DNA from: Tretioscincus oriximinensis
Taxonomy: Eukaryota; Chordata; Lepidosauria; Squamata; Gymnophthalmidae
Length of the DNA: 64,000 nucleotides
Direction: 5' to 3'
Assembly: GCA_022410635.1 (NCBI GenBank)
Contig: JAJVDF010000977.1
Coordinates: forward strand, 309,047-373,046
Positions 44,359 to 57,474 of this stretch are shown here, piece by piece (position 1 is the first letter of the stretch; every line of letters starts with the position of its first letter). The notes under the pieces are model-generated. The model was not told where the DNA came from. It saw only the letters and a program-made list of their open reading frames with translations, and ran no database searches. A program made the translations under genes and the position numbers.

Positions 44359-44448
44359 GCAAAGGCAGCTCAAGCCTCTCATCCGACGTGAGTTCAAGTA
44401 CAGATCACACACCAACCAAAACCCAGAGGAATGCAGCAACCAGTGAAG
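44359..44448 (+). CDS. FBXL7: FBXL7 coding exon 2
   Basis: This 90-base exon is preceded by a pyrimidine-rich tract and the acceptor CAG (44356-44358) and followed by the donor GTAACG (44449). Both flanking introns are phase 1. Joined to exon 1 it reads G-K-G-S-S-S and then SSDVSSSTDHTPTK, ending ATSE plus one base. This is the low-complexity Ser/Thr-rich N-terminal segment of FBXL7. By recall it differs from the human protein at only a few positions (Leu for Ile, Thr for Ala, Arg for Lys, Ala for Val). The segment lies upstream of the F-box and is predicted to be disordered. No stop interrupts it, so the gene looks functional. The rest of the protein is beyond 64000. Confidence 0.93.
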
Positions 44449-44798
44449 GTAACGAAGATTATGTACCTGGTAACTTTCTAAGTGATCTTAAAAAAAGAAC
44501 TTTTAACATTTAGCAAAACCCGGTATAGAGCTGCAAAGCTACATTCTTTCTCTTCCCTATAGCCCAGTTTTTCATTTGTTTTTAATCTGTGCAATAATAT
44601 AGAGAATATTATTTTACTAAACAAAGCCCTCTGTTTTAGCCCATCTCCTGCCTTCTGATTTGACATCCTTTTTATTTTGTTTGGACTAAAGCCATTTGTC
44701 AGGATCTGATCCAGGGATGGGATATGAGCTGTTAAATCAGAAGATGAACCGAAGGTGGGCTAAAGTAGGGTTGCAACAAAAAAAAGGAGGACAGGAAT

Positions 44799-44890
44799 TT
44801 TGCAGCTTAATAGAGGCTTTTTCACCAGGTGCTGCTGGCATTATAAGCTGCACTTAGTGAAAGTTCCTTACATCCATTTAAGCTGCAAAA
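44799..44890. repeat. Small foldback element (family F7)
   Basis: Ends tttgcagcttaatagaggct and gttccttacatccatttaag, then ctgcaaaa, facing each other around ttataagctgcac. Related to 45661-45751 and to the ends of 6374-6560. Confidence 0.5.
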
Positions 44891-45660
44891 CTCCTCTTCC
44901 TTTTTTTGTGGTAATCTTAGTCTAAAGTAAAGTTAGGACCATGTCTAACTTGTGTTGGGCTTTCATGACTGGACTTTAATAATTTGAATGTAGGACTTTC
45001 ATAACATTTTGAAGTTTGACTATGAAACTAAAGTGTCTAAATACAGACATAGTTCAGTGGAATTGTGTAAGTTATACTGGTTGTTCTCATTGATCTCTTC
45101 CGGAAGTCAGGGAACTATGTCGAGAGGAGAGGTATATATATTTGATTAGTAATGCCTTTTAGATAATATATACTAAAAAAATGAGACCTTGGTCTCCGTA
45201 ATTTGTTTCCAGAACATCAGTCAGATTCGGGAAGCTTTCATAATATACCAGCAGACTGATTGTTGTGTGCCTGGCATTGCCCTGGAGTAGTATATGCATC
45301 TGTTCCTCTCGGTGAAGCAACTGGTGGGGCTGCAATAGTGGTGTTAAAATATTTTGTCTTACATCTGAACAAGCGGATCAGTCCAGTGTCTTCTATGGCC
45401 TATTCACTACAGTCTGTCATCTTTTTGTACCTTATTGTATCTACCAAATTTTAATGCTGTATCCAGTTGGTCAAATCTGTAATGTAACATGGGGAAGATA
45501 TATGAACAAAGCATAAAACAGTATGCATAAACAGAAGTATCAGTTTATAAAGATATTTTCAAAGTTATAGCAATGGCAACTTAAGAGTGATGGAAAATTC
45601 AGTAATACGTACAAGTTCTGGTGTGGTATATGCAATAAATACAATTGCAAACAATCATGG

Positions 45661-45751
45661 TTGCAGAAAAGAGGAATTTTCACTAGGTGCTGCAGGCAGT
45701 ATAAGCTGCACCACATGAAAATTCCTCTTTTCCACATCCATTAAAGCTACT
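45661..45751. repeat. Small foldback element (family F7)
   Basis: gaaaagaggaattttcac and its complement gtgaaaattcctcttttc-like (about 45714-45732) form a hairpin around gcaggcagtataagctgca. It ends in ccacatccattaaagctac. Confidence 0.6.
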
Positions 45752-45759
45752 TCTGAACA

Positions 45760-48700
45760 ATGAAGCAAAAAAAAAACACACCCAGTCACATCAGTAGCAA
45801 ATCTTAAATTAACTTTGGTTTCAGCATCTTGTTTTCTGAACTGAAAACTGCTTTGTGTTAAATCACATAATTTAAGTTACTGTCTATATGGATTTAATGA
45901 AAAAAATTGTGACTTACGGTTAACGCAGCTTAGGGGTTAAACCTGGATATTTTGCATTTAAAGTAAGTGGTCTTTCATTGTTTTATAGTTTAGTATTTTT
46001 TGAGAGTTTACAATATTTCACTTTTATGTGTCTTTATTTTTCATGGAAATGTATAGCTAATGTTCATCTTTTATCATTTTTTGACATTTATGACTTGTTT
46101 AAAATTTAAAGTAGACTGATACTATAACAAAGTATTTGGGGTTATGAACAGAAATGAATTGAAAGTGGACCCTCTCCATGTGCTGTAGCTGCTGGATGAA
46201 TCCTGTCAGTTGGTGTGCTTTGAGAAGGATGGCAAACAGTAAGTGAAAGGCCATACCTTCCAAGTCAGACAATGCCTGCCATGATGTCAGGCACTGCTTA
46301 GCAACTAGTTATTATCAATTATAATTAGTCAGTAGTGGGAGATCATCACATCCCCTTACTACTTACTCTTCAAAGCAGGGTCATATGATCTTGCACGAAG
46401 ATCAGTAATGGCAGTCTTCTCTCGATGGAAAAGTTATTTTTCAGCTTTGACCCCAGTTCACTTAGGAGCTGTTCTGCATCACCTATCTGTTCACAACCTA
46501 GAGTTGCTGTCTAAAAAAGTTCCAATTTATTTAGAATGTAACAGCTGAGAAGCATCTTAGGCAGACATCTGTTGGAAAAACTACTCTCTCTTACCTAATT
46601 GAACTTTTATACTGCAAGTTCATTGATTTTGAATTGTTAACAGTATTATAACAAGCTCCAGCATATAATAGGGAAATGTAGACTTTTCATCCAATTTGGT
46701 ATGTTGCCTTTGGTTCACAGTGAAAAATATCTAGAGTTTAAATTCCTTACTTCATGTAAAATCTGTAGTTTGTCAATGAGTATCAGAGAGTTGGTTTCGC
46801 ATATTAGCCTGTGTTGAGTCTTCCACCCATTACCCAGGTGGCTTATTTTCCGCAGACTTGTAAAAACAAATTTAAATTCAAACTTGAAAAGTTAAGAATA
46901 TTTTCGGGAAGGCAAATTATGGGTACCCTTTGTACTTTGTTTCCTGCCCCAGGAATCTCTGCACATGCTTGTTTTATAAGGCCTTTATATTATTATGTTT
47001 TGGTTTCATTTGATATCCCTGTACTATAGTAAGCGCAATAGGGTTTGCTCTTAAAAATATAATTTGCCTATTAAATCTAAAACTCAAAATACATCATGTT
47101 AACTTTATTTCACATCAGCTGCTTTCCTGGCAAAGAAGAAAGTAAATCTATATGGGACAATTTTATTCTTTCACCTATGCCATTTTCTCTAGAATGGCGA
47201 AGGGAATTAGACCTGTCAGCTTCTGTACTTGGCTTATTTTCCCAACTGTCTTCAACATGGTGGAGTTATTTGTTATATGTTTTATTAATTATCAGGTAAT
47301 TATTTCACTGGGGGAAGTGTGCAGTGGCTATGTGGACAGGCACGTGGGATATGGCTGGGGGGGGGAACATTAAGGTACAGATTATTTTTAATGAATTTTA
47401 CATTTTCTAACTTGGGAAACTTCTTTAGTTTTTGTATCACATATTACATGGTTTGAATGTTTCTGGTTTCTGCATATAAAAATAATATCTGTATTGAGAC
47501 ACAGAGATTTTCTGGGTTTTGTTATTGTCCTTTTAAAAAAAAATCAACAGAGATATGCGCTTGTGACTATTCTTGTCTGCCTTATTTTTTTTAAAAAAAA
47601 TTCCCATTTTTGTCTGCACTTGGTTGACTCTGATCAACATATGATTTTGGTTACAAACATCTGTGATATCACAACCTATGTAGCATGGTTACAAAGTAAA
47701 GAAAATGACAGGGGTTTTGGAACTAATCATATTAAACTGAACTGAGAACAGATGAAATTAATGATTGGCTAAAGAAAGAAACTCCTGCCAAAAACAGCAC
47801 AGGGGAAAAATGAAAGCCTCTTCATAATAATTCCTGAAAAATTACCAAAAACAGGAGGATACATTTTTGGTTACCCAGAAAAAAATAATGAAGTAATTAT
47901 TTTGCTTTTATTTCTAGAAAGAATCTATGACAAGTAAGTAAAATATGCCAAGTAAGGTATTCTGTGTGCCAAAATTGAATTCTTTGTTTCTTTTGCTCAT
48001 TTTTTTAACTGACTGAAATAATTAGAAGAAAGAGAATAACTCAGTGAGAATTGATCAGCTGATTATTCTCTGGAGAGCTTTGTCAAAACACTCCAGTTTT
48101 CCTAAACGGCACTGTTTAAAGTTCATTCTTATGGCGCTTAGCATGGCTGTCCTTTGCCCCATTTCCCCTAATGCCTGTTAAAGGAAACTTCATCCATTGC
48201 AAGTCTTAAGATACTGCATTTGGTTGCTGTGGGAAATGTTTCAGATCACTGTTCCTGGGTTTCTCCTTGTGTTTTTAGCTACCTGCAACAAACTTTCATT
48301 TTTAACTAATCCAATCATGGTTTACAATGTTATTTACTTTACTATTCCCAAACAGTCCATAATCATTACTGCATTATGATAACATTACTGTCGAAAGTGT
48401 GCATGTTGTAGTCTAATCTTTCTGTGGTTTACATGTCATAAGACATTTCCCTCCCCCGTGGTGTGGGGAATAGCCAGGCAATGTTCACATGCTGCCATTT
48501 TTGTCTCTCATTCTCAGTCATGTTTACTGGCTTTTCTCACACATCTTGCAGTTAATTCTGATGTCCTGATAAGGCGCTTGCTCTTTTGGGAGCTCATGAT
48601 TGAGTTCTGTAAGGTTTATAGGGAATATGGGAATGTAGTGGGACTGGGATGCTTCTTATATCTAATGTCTCTTTTATCTAATGCTCACCTAACATTTTTG

Positions 48701-49230
48701 CTCAGCTGTTGAAATATATTTTTGTCTAGTTTCTGAATCTTGTCTGATGATGTTCAGATTGATTGCACTAAGTAAATATTTAAAAGCATCAGAAACTTGA
48801 GACATGTATTGTCCACAGGGCTATATCAAGTATATGGAAATATGTAAGGAAGACCCTTGTAAATTGGTATTTTTATTCAAAAGATGGTGGCTGCATTCTC
48901 CTTTTACTTTTGATTGCATTTATTTTTCAGTGTTACAATCTTTTTTTAAAAAAAAGCCGATGTACAGTCAATAATTTGATAAGCTGTTTGTATACAACAT
49001 TTGTCATAATTCACTTACATATCATTCAATGTAACCACTGTGAAGTTCATTACACTATTGGATAGGTCTGCCAAGAAAACATGCTTTAACATTTGAATGA
49101 AGAGAAATGGCAGATGCTTACATGCTATGAAAATATTACACAAATGAGCTGTAAATAGAATCCAAAAAGTTAAACTGCAAAGGACGTTGAGGGAAGCTCC
49201 TAATTACCGTTCAGCTTGTCTACTGCGTTC
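45760..49230. other. AT-rich intron 2 DNA, little recognised
   Basis: A probable F6 fragment lies near 48385-48460 (gaaagtgtgcatgttgtagt, then tttctgtggtttacatgtca). No exon-like or coding sequence. Confidence 0.4.
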
Positions 49231-49235
49231 ACCAC

Positions 49236-49746
49236 TCAGGCTGCGTTCAGACGACGAGCTAAAAACTGGAATAAAGCTATATTCCGGAATATAGCAATGG
49301 CGTGTCCGTGCACACCATGAAGCTATATTCCAGAATATACAATGGTGTGTCTGTGCAAACGTATACTTGAATTCTCATGATACGCAGCCAGCTCCGTCGC
49401 GTTGCTTCAGTTGTGCCCTCCTTCCAGCCAGCCCTCTGCCTGTTTCCGGGGGCTGCTGCCTGGAGATTGGCTCTGTGAAGCGACGGGCAGGACGTCGTCA
49501 CTGTCAAATGATTCGGCTGATGCGAGGAGGAGGAGGTGTGGACGTTGACAGGACGTCTCAATGCTGCTCGTTGGCTGCGAGAAGACAGAAGTTCTCAATG
49601 ATGCCTGAATATCCCAGCAATAGTTTATTCTGGGATAAATGGCGTTTATTGCGGGACGACTGCTGAAACACGCTTAACACATGTGCCAGAACCTCCCTCA
49701 TCTCGCACCGATTGAGGAATAAAATAGCTGTGTGAACGCACCCTCA
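49236..49746 (+). mobile_element. MITE family F3, full-length copy (about 510 bp)
   Basis: The ends ctcaggctgcgttcagac and (complement of) gtgtgaacgcaccctcag are inverted repeats. Inside is an approximate 47 bp direct repeat (agctatattccggaatata at 49277 and agctatattccagaatata at 49319). CpG content exceeds that of the flanks. No transposase. The terminal motif style suggests an hAT-like non-autonomous element, but no 8 bp duplication was identified. Confidence 0.65.
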
Positions 49747-49749
49747 GGT

Positions 49750-52700
49750 TCTCATAGAACAATCTGCAATTGTTCTTCCTTCAGATTTCTGTATAACCGT
49801 CCCTGCTGATACCCTATGCTATCTGAGTAAATAGTACCTTTAACTAGTAATTCATCTGTCCATCCTTTCACAATCAGTCCTCCCAAAACATTGGATTTTA
49901 GCTGGATTTGGGGGATAATGGGCTAGACAGAGAATATATTTGGTCAGTTCCAGATGTTTCAGATCATGTTTACTTGACTACATCATTGAAAGCCCCTTTC
50001 TGTGGCCATAACACAGTGAACACAAACTGCTCAACTGAATTATTCACATTGCAACTAGGATCCAGGGTTGGTTGAATGAATTTTTGATACGTTAACAACC
50101 GTGTGTTCAATTTGATGTGAATATCTTTATGAATAAGTAGCCAATCCTACTGTTGTTTGGTGGAAGCCGGTTGTAAATAAATGTTTTCAATGGAAACTGA
50201 AGTTTGCATGCATCTAGTGTGTTTCTTCTTTGGAAAAATGAAGTGGCCTTGGGGGAAAAACAATTGGACTTGATACTGTGTCTGTTTTTCTATTTCTCTC
50301 ACAAGTCTCACCAAGTTAAAATATAGGCTAATTATCTCTATTTTGTCCTTCTTCATCCTTTTTTAAGGGGAAAAGAATTTACTTCTACTTGCAATTGGAC
50401 CTAATTAAATAATATTTTACCACTGAGCTATAGTCACCTCTGTGGCTAGGACTTAACTACTTAAAATCATAGTGGAGGAGTACAAATTGGTCTTTCTACA
50501 GTTTTGCCTCAGCTGCATCTAGGCAAGAAGGACAGATCAAAGCATTGGTTAAATATCTTAAAAGGAAAAAACCATGTTGGTTTAAAATGACAACTTATGA
50601 TGGATCTTATTCCTCTATTTACAATTTAAGATGTACAGTATTACATTTCCAGATTTTTAAATGAATTGTAAATAGACAATGCATGAATACTGACAACATT
50701 GTCCCAATGTGTTAGTAACACTTTCCTTCCTATTCTGTTCGAAGCTTCTTTTGTTTAATAGGTAGCTTGGGCTGCACGCATGAAAAATTGTTCAGAAATT
50801 ACATGATGAGGGTGGCTAAGTTGGATGAACAGGTCTGTTTTTGAACAAAATGTGGCAGCACACTTTCAACCTCTGGTTCGTAAATTAGTTTTGCATTTCA
50901 AGACACTGTTGTCCCATATCATTCACCTGACAGCTAGGCTTTATCAGCTTTGGGCGTGCAAAATGAGGATGAACAGGAATGGAATGTCTTGCCACTATTT
51001 TCATAGATTGCAGCTTCTTGTCTCTCAAATGTAGGATAAAGCTGGCCTCACTGTTCGATCAGACACTTCTGGAAGCACCAGCCAAATTGGTTGAGCAAGC
51101 AGATGCAAATATTTCATACTACAATCAACTTGCTGCCAAGTTCTAGGCAGCTTCAGCAATATTGTAGAAAGGTCCGAGGGAATGAAAGTGAAAGGAAGTC
51201 ATAATTGATTTAATCTTCTCCTATGCTACATCAAAACATGATTACAAATCTCAAAGGAAACACATGTTGCAGAAGTATAGAGTCTGTTACCCAACTGTGT
51301 CAAGAGCAGCAATTATTTATAGAACGTTGCTATCTGTTTGGTAATATAGAAACCTGAAATTGAAAGTCCAGTGGAAAAAATGTGGCACAATTTAGAAGAT
51401 AACATTGCAGAATATATTCTCTCAGAACAGAGTTTCAATAACAATTTGGCTTCTAATTTCTCAAGATTTTTTTTACATAAAATTCGCAATTATATAAAAA
51501 AGGAGCAGAAGCTTTGTGTTTTTGTTTCAGATTACATCCAGACGTCCTTTACTTATTCTCCAATTGTTAACTATTATATGGATGGCTTTATTCCAGAATA
51601 TTCAATTATAGTGGAATAAATAAGTTATTTCTGGACACTGCTTCAGTGTATAGTGATGGAGTCCGTAGTGCTTTTAGTATTCATGAATCTTTCTGTGAAG
51701 AAAATTTGTCTAGAAGTCCAAATAATTGTTGGATACAGAATTTGTACAATGCTGTGGGTTCATGTTTGACGTGAACTGTGCTTCTTAATCTGTAAAATGA
51801 ACCATTCTCAGAAGCAGGGCTGCAAATCACTCTTGCCTATGGTAGACTCTTATTTTTACTCTTTAGTGAATTCAAAGAATTAGCCATACTGGTCTAGTTT
51901 TAGAATGTCTAGGAAGAGAGTCACATAGAACTCTAGAGAGTAACAAAAAAGTAGATACCAACTGCTTAGGGTCATAGTATTTATAGCAAAGTGGGTACCT
52001 GGATAGCAATAACATAAGCGTGGAGGCGATGAATCATGTACAGAAGAACAAGGGCCATTAAGAACATCTGAGAGAAGGAAGTACCTGGGGGAAAGATGTG
52101 TAAAGTGAAAAAAGTGTTTCAATTGAACAGATGCAGAAAGATTAAGAGAACAAGTGCTCTAAAGAGTTTGGTGTCATGTTCTTGTATGAGGTGTGTTGAA
52201 TTGTTGAAGATGAGAAGGATGGGTCTTCAAAGGCAATATTTAATGTGAAATCTCTGAAGTAAAAACATTCCTAATATACATAGAAAATTAACCATTGTAC
52301 TCGTGACTGTCTTGATATCTTTAGCTTGCAACAAATAAGCATTAGTGGCATTTGTTTGTTTAAATATAGTTGATCTTTGACAGATTAAATGTAATATAAG
52401 AAAAGTAGATACAAAATTTCATACAAATTGCTGATAGTAGACAAGATTTGTGAATAAATAAAAAAGACAGATGGAAAAAGAATGTCAGGTAGGTATTGCA
52501 AGGGCTAAAATAACATTTATTTTAAAAGTGACAGGGAGAGTAAGCAAATTAGGTTTGTGGTTTTCTGGGACATGACACAGTTGTCATGAACAAAGAATGT
52601 TTTGTAAATTCCAACATATACTTTGGAGCTTTTGAGGAGCAATCCCCAGTGTCAAAAGTATTTGACCCTACAAAAACAATTATCCATGTTTTGACCCCCT

Positions 52701-53350
52701 ATATTATAACTCCATCCAATTCTGAAAGGATTACAAATGTTCTGCTTCTGCTGAACAAAGTAGATAAAATTCTCTACTGTATGGCAGCAAAAAGTGCCCA
52801 AAAAGGCTTAGTGATTGCCTCTCAGTAGAGCTCATAGATATCTGCAGTGATAAATTCCATAGCTTTGCAGATGAAGATTTATGAGTGGGGGCAGTTGTAC
52901 ATGTCTATAGCTGGCTCACTGGTAACTAATGAGGCGGACGTGGGATAAGCAGGTCTGACTGCATTGATAGGAGGTCTTATCAGGACCTGATGCAGCTGTT
53001 ACATTCACGTTCCTGCGCCTTTTGTCCTCAAGGCTAGCCCTGCATACATTCTCAAATAATTTTTCCAGGTACTTTGTTTATTAAAAAAACACTTTCTTTT
53101 CTGTCCCCTCAAGATCCATCATTGATATGTAACACAGTTATATGAATTGTTCATTCAGATTTTGCCCTATTTCTGATAAAAAATAAGGCACTCCAAGAAC
53201 AATAAAATTTGTTCTGTGAATCTGTAACCATCTTCATTTGCACATCCCTTAGGGAGGATTAAAAGCAATGTAATTCGTCCCTTCCCTTTATTATTAGCAA
53301 TGGAAACTGACTTCAGTCAAAGTGGAAGGGAAAAGTGAACTGGAAGACCT
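49750..53350. other. AT-rich intron 2 DNA, nothing firmly recognised
   Basis: Contains a palindromic patch near 51590-51625 (tattccagaatattcaattat, then agtggaataa) that may be a MITE end. The 80-codon frame at 52586-52828 has no recognised homology and no splice context. A short stretch at 53340-53420 (caccttgaattgggctcagc) resembles a common reptile repeat. Confidence 0.35.
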
Positions 53351-53504
53351 TTAGGGCCTTATAAATTAAAGTGAACACCTTGAATTGGGCTCAGCAGCAG
53401 GCAGCTCTCACTGTAGCTAAACCGTGTGGAGAAACATCAGATTCCTGCTTCTTTGGGTGGAGTGGGTGGAGGATATTTACCAGTATTTTACTTTGTTTCA
53501 TACA

Positions 53505-54600
53505 ATTATACACCAAAGAGAAGGAAAAAAAGAAAAAAGAAAAAAAATACAAAAGTACTTAGTTACATTCCTTATTTAGTACAACCCCCCAATATATTTC
53601 CCTATTTTCTCCCCACTATATTTCCCTTTCTCCTACCCTTCCCGCCCTATTGGGTTCAATCAATTAATACCAGTATTTAAGTCAAAGGCAGAATTTCACT
53701 TACCAAGAGAAGATTAGTCTTAATTTCATTTTTTTTACCTCTTCCCTTAATTTAACCAGCAGATAAGATCTGATTCTCTCCCATTTTTGTTTGCAGTCTC
53801 TGATTTTTCCCACATTTCCAACATTGTTAATCCTACAACTCCTAATTTCTACTGCAATGAGGTCAAGTATATATATTTATGTCATTTCTTCAATTCCCAT
53901 TTCGTGTTATCTTTCCAACCCCCGAGTAATACAATCTGTGCACATGCAATTAATCCTTCTGTAACCACTTTCATTTGGAACATTTGTATTTCATTTAGAT
54001 CCCCATGGAGTGCTGCCATTTTCTTAGTTATTAATATTTGAGTATTTAATATGATGTTTATCTCTTTCTGTACCATTAACTAATACTCTTGAGCTTTGGC
54101 GCACTCTGTAGTAAGTGAATGTAAGTTCCTGTCATATTACATCCGTGCCAACAGTTGCAGTTTATATTTGTTACAAAATGGGCTAATTGTATCAGTGTTC
54201 CATGCCATTTGTATAAAGAATTCTTCTAGCCTCTTTTAAATTATTAAATTTCACTTTTTATATTATATATTTCCTTTGTATGTCCTCTCTGTCCACATTC
54301 ATATCAGCACTCCATAATTCCAATAATTAATTATTTATCTCCTCTTTTATTGCTGTTAATTGCCTATAAATGTCTCCTGCAGTCTTTTTTCTTCTGTAAT
54401 TCTATTTCTTACAGTTCTTTCAAATGGGGTTTGAAAGAACTGTATCCTTTATCCTTTCTTTCCACTCTCTTTTATTTATAGTTTCCCTTATTGCTCTCAC
54501 ATGTAACCATCGCCCATTGCCTATCTTGAAGGAATTCCATTCTTTTTGTGGTCTTATTACAGTTGAATGTCATCTTATGGCTGTCCTTGCATGAGACCAT
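53505..54600 (-). mobile_element. L1-type LINE 3' region, heavily decayed (copy 2)
   Basis: Shares the style and short blocks of the 12.8-14.2 kb L1, notably catccgtgccaaca (54140 here, 13434 there). In minus orientation it begins with an A-rich tail (plus 53520-53560, gaaaaaaagaaaaaag). Frames are broken throughout. Confidence 0.6.
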
Positions 54601-56150
54601 ATTGTGTTATCGTTCACATTTATGCACACATTCAATCTGTTCCATAAGAACCTTTAGCCTTAAGAATGGGCAGTCATTGAAGTACATTGGAGTATCAGCT
54701 CCCAGTGCCAATGCAGTATATGTGAAAAGAAGTTGTGCCAATTATTTTTAATCTTTGTTACATACTTTATTACACTTTAGAGAGATGGTTTATGTGCTTA
54801 CCTGATAATGGCTCAATTTGCCCTTTATTGTGGTGACAGATCTTGGAAGGCCACAGTCATGAAAGATCTGTCCTAGAGGCCAACAGAAGTGTAGATGTGG
54901 TATTCTAAATCTGGCATCCTAACTGCATGTGCCCTGCTGTGATTGGGAAGAGGGAGGGTGCTCACATTGCATGAGAGCTCTATTAGTCAGGGTCCAGAAA
55001 CAAAGATCTAGATTAATTTGTCAACCATTCTGCCAGGCTGTTTTCTATGGCATGGATATCTGTGGGCAGCTTTTAAGATAAGCTACAGTTCCAATGTGCC
55101 TAATCTTGTTCCAAAGTCCGTTGTGGAAAGGGCCCCTAATTCACCTTGAGACCTTAGAGTACAGAATGGGATAAAAATGTAAAACTAAATAACCCAGGTT
55201 GGTGTGTAATACATGAACCATCTGTGAGTTTTACCCATTGAATAGTACCACCTCCTTTCCTCCCGGTGCTCCACAGCTGCTTTTTAGTATAAAATACAGT
55301 AATTCTGAGTTGTTTTTGTTGTGGCTGTTTCCATATTTGAAATACAAAGTGATTTTGCAGGCGTTCTAAAAGACAGCTTTAATTTGTCACTTCATTCAAA
55401 GGAGTGACAATTAATCCCCCCAAACATTTGGGAATTGGCAAAGCAGGGATTTTCCATATTCCCTTTTTCTTGTTCTTTTAAAAATATCTTTTTAAATCTT
55501 GAATTTAGTTTTCTGAGCCCTGTGTTTCCATGTTGTCTACTTCATTATTTTTTGCTCAACTCTGAAGCTCAGTGATATAAATCTGCACCTTTCTGCTGCC
55601 AGTCCTGGATTGCGGTTTTGATCCTTTCTATGACCAGCTGTATTAGTTTGTGCATAGAATGGAAACATGGTAAGTTGAATTCTAAATATCACAGCAAATT
55701 ATGAAGGAACTTTTTAAAAAGCCTTTGGCTAGAGTGCAGATTATGATTTTTTTCTCCTTAGTACTTGTCCTCTGTAGCAGCCATATACCCAGAAAATTCC
55801 TATTCACCATGATTCTTTAGGGTATAAGAAAAACAGATCAGTTGCAGTCTGCTTTCCTCCTGAGCTTATTCCAGCAAGGGGCTAATGAGCCTAGCTGATG
55901 TTTTTACTTCTGAAGCCTTTTTGTTTTAAAAGGAATACTACTAACCAATTTGTTCTTCCTTAAGGAGAGTGCCAGGACAACAGCAAATTGAGTTCTACAG
56001 TTGGTTAACTAGCAAAGCAATAAAAAACCAGTTGTGATATTCTGTTTTGGAGATGGTTGCCCAACCACAGACTTCCATTTAGTAATTACTGTGTTGAGAT
56101 TGATTTCCCAAGATCACTGCTATAAATCTCTGGAATCTTTAATGGAGCAC
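54601..56150. other. Intron 2 DNA with an L2 tail remnant
   Basis: 55138-55192 reads attcaccttgagacctta, then gggataaaaatgtaaaacta, a short L2 3' tail. The rest shows nothing recognised. Confidence 0.45.
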
Positions 56151-56159
56151 ACTCCTCCT

Positions 56160-56255
56160 CATGGTGTTGTTGAGTCCCTTTGAAAGGTAAAAAAGCGGGA
56201 TATAAGAACCAAGTTCTTCTCCTTCTTCTTTTTCTCCTCCTCCTCCTCCTCCTGA
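56160..56255 (+). mobile_element. SINE-B 3' end fragment
   Basis: gagtccctttgaaaggtaaa, then agcgggatataagaaccaag and a ttctccttcttc/ctcctcctcc tail. The tRNA-like head is missing. Confidence 0.75.
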
Positions 56256-56424
56256 GTCCTAAAACTGAGCACAAAATGTGGAAGTTGCTGACTGTCAGGA
56301 ATACCAACCTATAAAAAGACCTATAGGTCGTCCTTATGCAAAGATACTGCAACATCTAACTAAAATGAAATGGAAATCCATATTCATTGTGGCTCTAAAT
56401 GTCTAATTAATTATTGTAATATAT

Positions 56425-56776
56425 AAAGGAATACCTTCTCCCATATCAACCTTAAGGTCTGCAGAGGAGGCCCTCCTGACTGTACCACCGCTCTCAGTGG
56501 CAAAGAGGGTGGGAGCTCAGAAAAGGCGTTGTCTGTGCCAGCCCCCAGACTATGGAACAGACTTCTTGAAGTGCATCAATCACCATCATTCAGCAAATGC
56601 TTGAAGATGCACCTCCTTAACCTGGCCTTTGGCTGAAAAAACTGCTCTCCTTTCCCTACTTTCAGATATTGCAGTTTTAATATGTTAATTTGGTTTTTAT
56701 TGTTAACTGTCCTGAGACCTTTGTGTATAGGTGTCTGGGTGGTATAGAAATGTAAATAAATAAAATAAATAAATAG
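56425..56776 (+). mobile_element. L2-type LINE 3' end
   Basis: Aligns with 9250-9635: aaggaataccttctcccata, gaggccctcctgactgtacc, gaagatgcacctccttaacc, then tgtcctgagacctttgtgta and AAATA repeats. Frames are broken. Confidence 0.85.
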
Positions 56777-57119
56777 TTTGGCTAGGTCGGTTTTGTCCAA
56801 CTGTCTACCATGGCTGAATAAAGTGCCTGTTGCCAAAAATCATTTTTAAAAAATAATAATTAATTGGTGTACTAATTAATTGCTTAAGCTAAAATGGTTG
56901 CTGAATCCTTGGTCTGTGAAGCTAGGAAGGAGTCACTAAATTATTCTTAGAGCCACTGACAGGGCTTATTTAAAAGTTTCCAGTTGAATCCTGGAATAAT
57001 GGTGACAGTTCTTAAGTCCAGGAGTTGGTTTCAGTTCTTTCTGCTGCATGTAGTGGTAATTTTACTATAGACTTGTTAGGACAGTCTCTCAGAGTGTCAC
57101 TAGAGGCAGACAAATAAAA

Positions 57120-57470
57120 TTGTGGCCACATTTGCACTTTGACTGTGAAATAGTCTGAGGAGCAGGAACAAAACATTCGGATTGCTAATACTTCACTATT
57201 CCCCAGTCACTCCAAAACTTATGTAATCGTACTGCATTGTGGAAACATTCCAGGAGAAAGTGTGAATGTTGCATTCTAGCCTTTCTGTGTTCTACATGTC
57301 ACATGACATGGTTACTCAATCACAGTGAAGAGGTTAGTTAGGCATGTAGAACAGACAAATATAGGAACAGGAATACTTCCGTTTAGGGGAATACAAAAGG
57401 CATCCAGTAGATGGGAATGGGTTCTGGCAACCATTCTGTAAAAGAAAGCGAATAAGCCTTGCATGAATTC
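57120..57470 (+). repeat. Dispersed repeat family F6, copy
   Basis: gccacatttgcactttgact, aacattcggattgctaatac, gtggaaacattccaggagaa and ttctgtgttctacatgtcac align in order with 24385-24625, and ctggcaaccattctgtaaaa with 24920-24945. Non-coding. Confidence 0.5.
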
Positions 57471-57474
57471 CTGC

